Origin: CAZDET01 sp964504335
GTDB lineage: Bacteria; Bacteroidota; Bacteroidia; Chitinophagales; Saprospiraceae
Reading direction: 5' to 3'
Length of the DNA stretch: 39,552 nucleotides
Assembly (NCBI GenBank): GCA_964504335.1
Contig: CAZDET010000050.1
Location: forward strand, 1 to 39,552
Position 1 is the stretch's first letter; every line of letters starts with the position of its first letter. The notes beneath the pieces were generated by a model. It worked only from the letters and a program-made list of their open reading frames with translations, was not told where the DNA came from and searched no databases. A program made the position numbers and the translations under genes. Positions 33,828 to 39,552 of this stretch are shown here, piece by piece.

Positions 33828-34910
33828 TTATTGGCGGAAACGATCAAAATCGCGTTGCTGAATGAGGCCCTCCGCCACCGCGTGCTCCGCCGCCCGATCG
33901 TAGGAATCGACCAGGCAAATCGGAATATCTGTCGTTTGCTCGATGATTTGCTCTACCCGGCGGGTGCGTCGGCGGTGCTGTACATCCCGAATGTAAATAG
34001 CCTTTACACGATCGGGATATTCTTTAGCAATGGTGAGGTAATTATCGATATCGTGCTCTCCGCTATCGCCCACCAGCACGAACGGGAGATGCGCATAAAT
34101 TTGCATGATCCGCTCGATTTGGGTGAGTTTATGGCCCCGGTAGGCCTCCGGGCGCTCGCCGTAGGGCAGCCCCAGATCGCGCAGCAATACAGGGCCCTTT
34201 GGCATGTAGTTGAGACTGAGAAATTCGACGAGCAGGTCGTATAAATTCCAGGGGCTATTCGACACGTAGAAAAAGGGATTGCGCCCCTTGCTGTTGTGGC
34301 CGAGCTGGAGGGCCTGGAAAAAAGCGGAAACTTGCTGAAAAGCCCGGCGGGAGGTCGCGTTCTTGAGAAAGGTCCAGTACATGGCCCGCAACTTGAATCG
34401 GCTGGTCACGTCGGTTTGAAGAATCGTATCATCGATATCCGTTATGATACCATACTGGGCTTTTTGTGGCAGCAAAATATCGGTATGTGCCTTGCAATAG
34501 GCCTCCGGCTCCTTTGGGATACCAATCACTTCGAGCTGGGCGCGTTGCCACAACTCTTTTTTCGGCAAATTGACCGGCGGGTCGAATTGCTGCTCGAACT
34601 GGAAATAGCCCTCCGCATCGGTCACGAGCTGAAACACGTGCCCTCCCCACTGCACGCGTACGTTCGCTCGCGGAATTTCACGGCTATTAAATCGCTTGAT
34701 ACTATTGATAAAGTTACGCAGCAGCGAATCGTTTTCACTGTAGACGATCGTCTTGTCCCGCAGTACGCGTCCCTTCAGATACAGGTAATCCGGCCGGCCA
34801 AATCCGCGGTAGTTGGCAATGGTGATGGGGCGATTGTTGCCGACCCCCAGCCACTGCATGAAGCGATCCCATTTCCGATGAACGATTCGCAAGAAGGCAC
34901 TAAAGCTCAT
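33828..34910 (-). CDS. App1-like phosphatase (DUF2183, HAD-like)
   Basis: A 360-residue protein. The N-terminal beta-rich part (about 25-140) has RVLRDKTIVYSENDSLLRN and RVQWGGHVFQL. The catalytic part opens with ITDIDDTILQTDV near residue 160, the HAD motif DxDDT of yeast App1 phosphatidate phosphatase, followed by FFYVSNSPWNLYDLL and LVGDSGEHDIDNY (motif IV). It probably dephosphorylates phosphatidate or a similar lipid. It lies 20 bp after ftsY and is likely the last gene of that operon. Confidence 0.88.
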   Translation of the reverse strand: MSFSAFLRIVHRKWDRFMQWLGVGNNRPITIANYRGFGRPDYLYLKGRVLRDKTIVYSENDSLLRNFINSIKRFNSREIPRANVRVQWGGHVFQLVTDAEGYFQFEQQFDPPVNLPKKELWQRAQLEVIGIPKEPEAYCKAHTDILLPQKAQYGIITDIDDTILQTDVTSRFKLRAMYWTFLKNATSRRAFQQVSAFFQALQLGHNSKGRNPFFYVSNSPWNLYDLLVEFLSLNYMPKGPVLLRDLGLPYGERPEAYRGHKLTQIERIMQIYAHLPFVLVGDSGEHDIDNYLTIAKEYPDRVKAIYIRDVQHRRRTRRVEQIIEQTTDIPICLVDSYDRAAEHAVAEGLIQQRDFDRFRQ

Positions 34911-34930
34911 AGGTAGGCAAGCTATCGGAA

Positions 34931-35890
34931 TTATCCCTGCTCGAACAGCGAATCGACGAATGCACGCTTATTGAAGATCTGGAGTTGGTCGATCCGTTCA
35001 CCTACTCCGATATATTTGATGGGAATTTGAAACTGGTCGGAAATACCAATGGCTACGCCGCCCTTGGCGGTACCGTCGAGCTTGGTGAGTGCCAGCGCCG
35101 TGACGTCGGTAGCCTCCGTGAAGTGCCGGGCCTGTTCGATCGCATTCTGGCCGGTAGTCGCATCCAGTACCAGCAGGACTTCGTGGGGAGCGAGCTCGAT
35201 TTTCTTGCTGATCGACCGCTTGATCTTGCTGAGCTCTTTCATCAGATTGAACTTGGTATGCAGCCGCCCGGCCGTATCGATAATGGCTACATCGCAATCG
35301 TTGTCCATGGCGTACTGGACGGTTTCGTACGCAACGGCGGCGGGGTCCGTATGCATGCCCTTGCTGTAGAAGTCGCACCCGACCCGTTCGGACCAGATTT
35401 TTAGTTGGTCGACGGCAGCGGCCCGGAAGGTGTCGGCGGCACCTAGTACGACCTTGAGCCCCTGCTGCTTGTACTGGTTAGCGATTTTGCCAATGGTAGT
35501 GGTTTTTCCGACCCCATTGACTCCTACGACCAGGATGACCGCCGGCCGCTCGGTGGTGGGAAGCTCGTAGTCTTCCATATCGACGGTATTGCTGTCGGCC
35601 AGCAATTGCACGATTTCGTCGCGCAGAATCTCATTCAATTCGGAGGTTCCAAGGTATTTATCGCGGGCTACCCGCTCCTCGATGCGCTCGATGATTTTGA
35701 CGGTGGTTTCCAGGCCGACATCCGAAGAAATGAGCACGTTCTCCAATTCGTCGAGTACCTCTTCATCGACGGTCGATTTGCCCGCCACCGCCTTCGTCAG
35801 CTTTCCGAAGAAGCTGGATTTGGTCTTTTCAAGGCCCTTATCGAGGTCTTCTTTTTTTTCTTTATTGAAAAACTTGGTGAAAAAGCTCAT
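34931..35890 (-). CDS. ftsY: Signal recognition particle receptor FtsY
   Basis: A 319-residue SRP GTPase. It has GVNGVGKTTTIGKIA (G1, about residue 120), DTFRAAAVDQL (G2), DTAGRLHTKFNLMKEL (G3), TKLDGTAKGG (G4) and GVGERIDQLQIF near the C-terminus. The acidic A domain found in E. coli is absent, and the N-terminus is a short helix (FFTKFFNKEKKEDLDKGL), as is usual in Bacteroidota. It docks ribosome-SRP complexes at the membrane. It follows DUF4295, with a hairpin in between. Confidence 0.97.
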   Translation of the reverse strand: MSFFTKFFNKEKKEDLDKGLEKTKSSFFGKLTKAVAGKSTVDEEVLDELENVLISSDVGLETTVKIIERIEERVARDKYLGTSELNEILRDEIVQLLADSNTVDMEDYELPTTERPAVILVVGVNGVGKTTTIGKIANQYKQQGLKVVLGAADTFRAAAVDQLKIWSERVGCDFYSKGMHTDPAAVAYETVQYAMDNDCDVAIIDTAGRLHTKFNLMKELSKIKRSISKKIELAPHEVLLVLDATTGQNAIEQARHFTEATDVTALALTKLDGTAKGGVAIGISDQFQIPIKYIGVGERIDQLQIFNKRAFVDSLFEQG

Positions 35891-35914
35891 CGCTGAAGGG
35901 GTGTGGTAGTGTGC

Positions 35915-35951
35915 AAAGAGGCTTTCCCCGCCGAGCGGAAAAAGCCTCTTT
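35915..35951 (-). terminator. Hairpin between DUF4295 and ftsY
   Basis: AAAGAGGCTTT / AAAGCCTCTTT is an 11-bp perfect stem with a GC-rich loop. On the minus strand it ends in TTT. It lies only 24 bp before the ftsY ATG, leaving no room for a separate promoter, so it may attenuate rather than fully stop transcription. Confidence 0.75.
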
Positions 35952-35975
35952 CGATCTAGGATCGTAAATGTAGAA

Positions 35976-36152
35976 TTACTTCGTCTTAGCCAGGAACTCG
36001 TCCACCTTGTCTTTGTGGATCATGACCTGCTTGAAGCTGTAGTTACCCGTTTTGGGGTCTTTGACGCTCTGAACGATTTTTACGAAATCCCGTCCGGAGC
36101 CGGCATTGGCAGCACGTTGTGCTACCCGTGCGTTCTTTGATACCTTTGCCAT
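35976..36152 (-). CDS. DUF4295 family small ribosome-cluster protein
   Basis: A 58-residue basic protein too short for many gene callers: MAKVSKNARVAQRAA at the N-terminus, DFVKIVQSVKDPKTGNYSF, and KDKVDEFLAKTK at the end. This is the Bacteroidota DUF4295 family, always found between rpmG and ftsY and thought to be ribosome-associated. Its position here, after rpmG and before ftsY, confirms the call. Confidence 0.9.
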   Translation of the reverse strand: MAKVSKNARVAQRAANAGSGRDFVKIVQSVKDPKTGNYSFKQVMIHKDKVDEFLAKTK

Positions 36153-36218
36153 TGGTAGATGTATTTTATATTAAGAGGAACACGAGAAACCAAAAATAGG
36201 TTTTATTTCCCGCAATCT

Positions 36219-36407
36219 CTACTTGATTTCGCGATGAACCGTCACCTTGCGAAGAATCGGATTGTACTTTTTGAGTTCCAATCGATCGGGCGTGTTTTTG
36301 CGGTTCTTTTGAGTGACGTAGCGGGAAGTGCCCGGCATGCCACTGTTCTTGTGCTCGGTGCATTCCAGAATGACCTGGATGCGGTTTCCTTTACTTTTCT
36401 TTGCCAT
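36219..36407 (-). CDS. rpmG: 50S ribosomal protein L33
   Basis: A 62-residue protein, MAKKSKGNRIQVILECTEHK, with GTSRYVTQKNRKNTPDRLELKKY and NPILRKVTVHREIK, a full-length L33. The four-cysteine zinc form is not used: only one Cys is present, so this is the zinc-independent (C-) type. It is 20 bp downstream of rpmB. Confidence 0.96.
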   Translation of the reverse strand: MAKKSKGNRIQVILECTEHKNSGMPGTSRYVTQKNRKNTPDRLELKKYNPILRKVTVHREIK

Positions 36408-36427
36408 AATGCGGAGGAGTTGACCAA

Positions 36428-36676
36428 CTACAGCTTGACACCGGTATCGATGCCCTTGCGCTCTAATTTCTTTAGGTAAGCGTACAGCCCCAAGCGGTTA
36501 ATGGTGCGAATTGCACTGGCACTCACGCGCAGCTTGACCCACTCGCCCGTTTCGGGCAGGTAAAAGCGCTTATCCTGTAAGTTGGGTTCAAAGCGTCGCT
36601 TGGTCTTCACATTTGAGTGAGAGACGTTGTTTCCGACAATCGGACGCTTCTTCGTTAATTGACAGATCTTCGACAT
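36428..36676 (-). CDS. rpmB: 50S ribosomal protein L28
   Basis: An 82-residue protein starting MSKICQLTKKRPIVGNNVSH, followed by KTKRRFEPNLQDKRFYLPE and a basic C-terminus ending DTGVKL. The ATG at 36676 is preferred over 36703, which would begin in the tRNA terminator. First gene of the rpmB-rpmG-DUF4295-ftsY cluster. Confidence 0.96.
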   Translation of the reverse strand: MSKICQLTKKRPIVGNNVSHSNVKTKRRFEPNLQDKRFYLPETGEWVKLRVSASAIRTINRLGLYAYLKKLERKGIDTGVKL

Positions 36677-36701
36677 GATCGCTACTTCTTCTGGCGCTAA
36701 C

Positions 36702-36724
36702 AAAAAAGCAGACGCTCCGTCTGC
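36702..36724 (-). terminator. Intrinsic terminator after tRNA-Arg
   Basis: On the minus strand GCAGACG / CGTCTGC closes a 3-nt loop and is followed by six T. It stands between the tRNA and rpmB. Confidence 0.88.
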
Positions 36725-36735
36725 CTTTAGTGTAG

Positions 36736-36809
36736 TGACTCTGTAAGGATTCGAACCTTAAACCTCCTGATCCGTAGTCAGGTGCTCTATCCAGTTGAGC
36801 TACAGAGCC
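36736..36809 (-). tRNA. trnR: tRNA-Arg (anticodon ACG)
   Basis: A 74-nt cloverleaf: acceptor GGCTCTG / CAGAGTC with one G-U pair, D-arm with AACTGGATAGAGC, anticodon stem CCTGA / TCAGG with loop CTACGGA (anticodon ACG), and T-arm GGTTCGAATCC. The discriminator is A, and CCA is not encoded. The ACG anticodon is expected to be edited to ICG by TadA and reads CGU, CGC and CGA. Confidence 0.97.
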
Positions 36810-36838
36810 TCTATTTTTTGCCCTTTTACAAGCGGATG

Positions 36839-36846
36839 CAAATATA
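36839..36846 (-). promoter_or_regulatory. TAnnTTTG -7 element of the tRNA-Arg gene
   Basis: On the minus strand TATATTTG lies about 30 nt before the mature tRNA 5' end, an exact -7 match. A TTTG upstream is spaced 24 nt, longer than the usual 19-21. Confidence 0.55.
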
Positions 36847-36903
36847 GGAAGTTCCCGTCGTAAACAGAAGCAAACGGGAGAAAAGTTTCCCCAATCCACC
36901 GAT

Positions 36904-38520
36904 CTAACGCACGACCCCGAATAGTTGCGCCACTCGCTCTCCGGCTCCTTCAAAGGAAAGCGTGTACATACCGGGCGGAAGCGCGGGGAGATCTACAATG
37001 GTTGTCAATTCGCCGAAACGCGAGGGAGCCAACGACTCCCGGTGCACGAGCCGGCCCAGCGAGTCGAACACCCGAATCTGGTATTCGGTATCGTATTGCG
37101 GGACCCGATATCCGAATTGCAACCGATCGGACGTAGGGTTGGGCGATAAATTAGTAATCGATAGTCGACCGAGTGGCTGGTTGGTACCGCAATCTACCTG
37201 TAATACTTCCATTGCCCGCCCGGCGTTCAATCGGCCACCGGTGACGGAGCGCCCGATCAGGCCGCTCACCGGGTCAGTGCTGTCGAGAATGGCCTGCCGC
37301 ATGCGTCGTGCCAGCGATACGGGCGAACGGCGGGCGTCTTCTGCCAACTGCAGGCAGGGCAGCGAATAGAGGAGGGCTATGGTACCGGATACGTGGGGGG
37401 CCGCCCCACTCGTGCAGCAAAAAGTCCCGTACTTCCCCTCGAAGTAGGTGGAAAACGACCCATCACCCGGAGCTGATAAATCTATGGATTGCGCACCGAA
37501 TCCAGCCGTTTGATTAAACATATCGTCAGTTCCGCTATCCGTAACGGTAATGAGGAAGTCGGAAGGGCAGGTAGATGGTACATCCCCGAAGCGCTCGACG
37601 TCTTGACCCGAATTCGTGGCACTCGACACCGACAGAATACCCAGCGCTCCCAGCTGATCGTACATGTTCCTCCAGAGCGGGAAACGGCTGCAAAATTGGT
37701 TTTCGACGCCGAGGGAGGCATTAGTTACCACGACGAACGCACCCGTGGCACCGTCGCTTTCGTCGTAGCGCTGGCGCTGATCGATGACGTACTCGTAGGC
37801 CGCAATAATATCATCCACGGATAGCACAGTGAGTGGCATGAGCTGAATGTTCCAGTTGATGCCACTGATACCGGTATCGTTGTTGCCGCGCGCGCCAATG
37901 ATGCCGGACACCGCCGTACCGTGATCTACATCGCCACCCGGCGGAAATTTGGTGTTGAAATCGTAACCGATGACATCGTCGACGTATCCGTTGCGGTCAT
38001 TGTCGATACCGTCATCCGGAATTTCGGCGCGATTGCGCCACCAATTGTCGACAAGGTCGGGATGGGTACGATCGAACGAAAAATCGAGAATAGCCACCAC
38101 GATGGTGTCCCCGATAACTGTGACGCCGCCGGTGGTCTCGTCCCAAACGCTTTCGACATTTATTAGCGGAAGGCTGTTCTGCTGAAAAAACCGGGGATCG
38201 TCAGGGGCACGGCGGGGCTCAAGCCAGTAGTTGAATTGGGCGTACACGACTTCGGGAAAACGCTCCGCCTGGATCATTGCCGATTCCGCCGGTTGGTTGC
38301 GCTCATTGAAATACAGTAGATGGATGTTGTGGCGAATACCCAGGGGCTTTCCGTACTGCCACTCCGCATCGGGCTGCAAGCGATCAAGCCGGTTGATCAC
38401 CCGCTGTGGGTTCACGCCCTCTTCCAGGAGCACCAACAAATGCCCGCTAATCCGCTGCCCCGGGGCGGCCAGCGCCAATCCGGTGTACAGGAAAAAGATC
38501 GTTGCCATAAATCCCCGCAT
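36904..38520 (-). CDS. Secreted S8 subtilisin-like peptidase with T9SS C-terminal domain
   Basis: A 538-residue exported protease. The start at 38520 gives a clean signal peptide (MRGFMATIFFLYTGLALA); the TTG at 38553 is less likely. A propeptide-like region (about 20-120) is followed by the subtilase triad: Asp in AILDFSFDRTHPDL (about 142), His in VDHGTAVSGI (about 199) and Ser in CCTSGAAPHVSG (about 368). The C-terminal 80 residues (ITNLSPNPTSDRLQFGY, IRVFDSLGRLVHRE, PPGMYTLSFEG) are a Por/T9SS type A sorting domain. It probably degrades protein at the cell surface or outside. Stands alone, between the tRNA and the BtuF-like gene. Confidence 0.94.
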   Translation of the reverse strand: MRGFMATIFFLYTGLALAAPGQRISGHLLVLLEEGVNPQRVINRLDRLQPDAEWQYGKPLGIRHNIHLLYFNERNQPAESAMIQAERFPEVVYAQFNYWLEPRRAPDDPRFFQQNSLPLINVESVWDETTGGVTVIGDTIVVAILDFSFDRTHPDLVDNWWRNRAEIPDDGIDNDRNGYVDDVIGYDFNTKFPPGGDVDHGTAVSGIIGARGNNDTGISGINWNIQLMPLTVLSVDDIIAAYEYVIDQRQRYDESDGATGAFVVVTNASLGVENQFCSRFPLWRNMYDQLGALGILSVSSATNSGQDVERFGDVPSTCPSDFLITVTDSGTDDMFNQTAGFGAQSIDLSAPGDGSFSTYFEGKYGTFCCTSGAAPHVSGTIALLYSLPCLQLAEDARRSPVSLARRMRQAILDSTDPVSGLIGRSVTGGRLNAGRAMEVLQVDCGTNQPLGRLSITNLSPNPTSDRLQFGYRVPQYDTEYQIRVFDSLGRLVHRESLAPSRFGELTTIVDLPALPPGMYTLSFEGAGERVAQLFGVVR

Positions 38521-38581
38521 AAATAATCGCTTCCAGTGGTAATGTGGGCGCAAGTGCCTCAGTGAACGCTCCGACGCGCAT

Positions 38582-38600
38582 CCGGAGCTACTAAAGCACT
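38582..38600 (-). repeat. TTAGTGCTTTAG variant of the intergenic repeat
   Basis: On the minus strand TTAGTGCTTTAGTAG encodes the last residues (Leu-Val-Leu) and stop of the BtuF-like gene. It differs from the TTAGTACTTTAG core by one base, so the repeat reaches into the coding end here. Confidence 0.5.
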
Positions 38601-39385
38601 AACGGACTGCTGAACTCCCCTCTTAATTTACGAAAATACCCGGGCGCAAACAGCAGGCGGCTGCCATACCAGCTAAAAAGTGCCCCGTCAACCAAACGAA
38701 TGACCGTTTGCGGACAAATTTCCCGAAGCTCCTCCACGTGTCGCTCCTTAAACGGAAAGGGCTCCGACGATAACAACAATACATCCGGTGCCAGCCGAGC
38801 CAATTGCGCTGGATCAACCTCCGGATAGCGTGTATGTACGCCGAAAAGATTGAAAAAGCCAGCCCGCGCCATCATCTTGTGAATAAACGTATCACCGCCG
38901 ACTGTCATGTATGGTTTCCGCCAAATCAGGTAAACCGCACGCAAAGAGGGAAAGACGGGCAATCCATTAAATCCGGCATCGATTTCGGAAGCCAGCGTCT
39001 CCGCCTTGTCCGCTCGGTCCACTAGTTGGCCCACCGCCCGAATCATTTCCAGCGCCGAGGGCAGACCCACTACCTGACTCACCCACACCGGATAGCGTTC
39101 GAGCAGGAGTTGCATGGCTTCGCGGTCGTTCTCTTCCTTATTCGCTATAATCAAATCCGGCTTCAGCGCCTCGATCCGATCGTAGTGGTACTGCTTGGTC
39201 CCTCCTACCCGAACCTTCGATCGGTACCAGGCCTCCGGGTGGGTGCAGAATTTGGTAATCCCTACTACCTCCTCATCCAGCCCCAGGTCGGCCAACAATT
39301 CCGTCTGCGATGGCACCAGCGAGATGATGCGCCGCGGTGCTGCCGGCAGCTCAATGGTACGGTCCAATTGGTCGGTAAATCGCAT
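38591..39385 (-). CDS. BtuF-like helical-backbone metal receptor (periplasmic-binding-protein fold) without signal peptide
   Basis: A 264-residue protein of the cobalamin/iron-siderophore binding-protein fold. Hallmarks are PRRIISLVPSQTELLADLG, VVGITKFCTHPEAW, VGGTKQYHYDRIEALKPDLIIANKEEN, a long backbone helix, and LARLAPDVLLLSSEPFPF. It lacks a signal peptide or lipobox, beginning directly with MRFTDQLDRTIELP, and no transporter genes adjoin it. Such orphan forms are common in Bacteroidota; the ligand is unknown. Confidence 0.85.
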   Translation of the reverse strand: MRFTDQLDRTIELPAAPRRIISLVPSQTELLADLGLDEEVVGITKFCTHPEAWYRSKVRVGGTKQYHYDRIEALKPDLIIANKEENDREAMQLLLERYPVWVSQVVGLPSALEMIRAVGQLVDRADKAETLASEIDAGFNGLPVFPSLRAVYLIWRKPYMTVGGDTFIHKMMARAGFFNLFGVHTRYPEVDPAQLARLAPDVLLLSSEPFPFKERHVEELREICPQTVIRLVDGALFSWYGSRLLFAPGYFRKLRGEFSSPLVL

Positions 39386-39471
39386 GAGGGAGGTTTAGTT
39401 GAGCAACTATCGCATTTAACAACAGTTATCGGAGCGATTGAGTGGCAGCCCCAGGGAGGATTAATTAAATA

Positions 39472-39552
39472 ATGTATATCTGTCGACATTTCCCAATGAA
39501 CCCTCACATTCATAGGGCAAACGCATCAAATGCCGGAGGCAACAACTTCACC
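39472..39552 (+). CDS. Possible 5' end of a gene cut by the right edge
   Basis: A short open frame starting MYICRHFPMNPHIHRANASN (an internal ATG lies at 39496 in the same frame) runs to the end of the window. A GGGAGG lies 14-19 bp upstream, and an approximate -7 element TATATCTG is close by. Only 27 codons are visible, with no family signal. It may be chance. Confidence 0.25.
   Translation, partial: MYICRHFPMNPHIHRANASNAGGNNFT

Noticed and set aside
38568..38588. Hairpin GCTCCG / CGGAGC as terminator of the BtuF-like gene
   Set aside because: Six-bp stem without a T-run on the minus strand.
1..39552. CRISPR array, integrase, IS element, rRNA operon
   Set aside because: No regularly spaced repeats, no transposase or recombinase motifs and no rRNA-like conserved stretches were seen on either strand.

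Overview
This window looks like a chromosomal segment of a marine-type Bacteroidota, most likely the Saprospiria (Lewinella-like) branch. That placement is inferred from several things: two secreted proteases with Por/type IX secretion C-terminal domains, a PorE-like lipoprotein, a fused SecDF, the rpmB-rpmG-DUF4295-ftsY cluster, several promoter elements of the Bacteroidota form TAnnTTTG, almost no Shine-Dalgarno use, and a moderately high GC content by eye. No IS element, integrase, rRNA or CRISPR array was seen.

Layout. 1-5402 (minus) is the most unusual part. It is a three-gene cassette: an EAD11 plus inactive-STAND-like adaptor, a MoxR AAA+ ATPase, and a very large membrane protein (TM, PKD, TM, vWA-like region, TM, TPR-like region, truncated FISUMP domain) that runs off the left edge. 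It has the architecture of the predicted NTP-dependent conflict (defence) systems built around effector-associated domains. The large gene has no usable ATG near its apparent N-terminus and is separated from the MoxR gene only by one in-frame TGA.

5568-10398 (minus) carries envelope and metabolic genes: an M1 aminopeptidase, an OmpA-family protein with thrombospondin type 3 repeats, a holin-4-like membrane protein, a coiled-coil membrane protein and a yeast-like cytosine deaminase. 10470-23070 (plus) carries a PepSY-TM protein, a nucleoside-phosphorylase-fold protein, a GNAT acetyltransferase, an amidase_3, a DUF3667 protein, gatB, an exported protein, secDF and a PorE-like TPR/PD40/OmpA lipoprotein.

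23080-29130 holds an EVE-domain protein, a PIG3-type quinone oxidoreductase, an exported orphan and a giant secreted peptidase (sedolisin-like active site, MopE motif, dockerin, cohesin, T9SS tail). That peptidase gene is flanked by palindrome-rich intergenic DNA. 29651-31474 is a small stress-type locus: a perfect 25-bp palindromic operator over a promoter, a Rho-binding antiterminator (Rof) homologue, an exported protein, and a MarR regulator with a C-terminal four-cysteine motif.

31547-39385 carries an FkbM methyltransferase, an SH3b-like exported protein, a DUF4174 protein, an App1-like phosphatase, ftsY, DUF4295, rpmG, rpmB, tRNA-Arg(ACG), an S8 peptidase with a T9SS tail and a BtuF-like binding protein. 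A short intergenic sequence (TTAGTACTTTAG and variants) recurs just after several stop codons and is not explained by any gene.

All family names come from reading motifs and from memory of the families. No database search was run.
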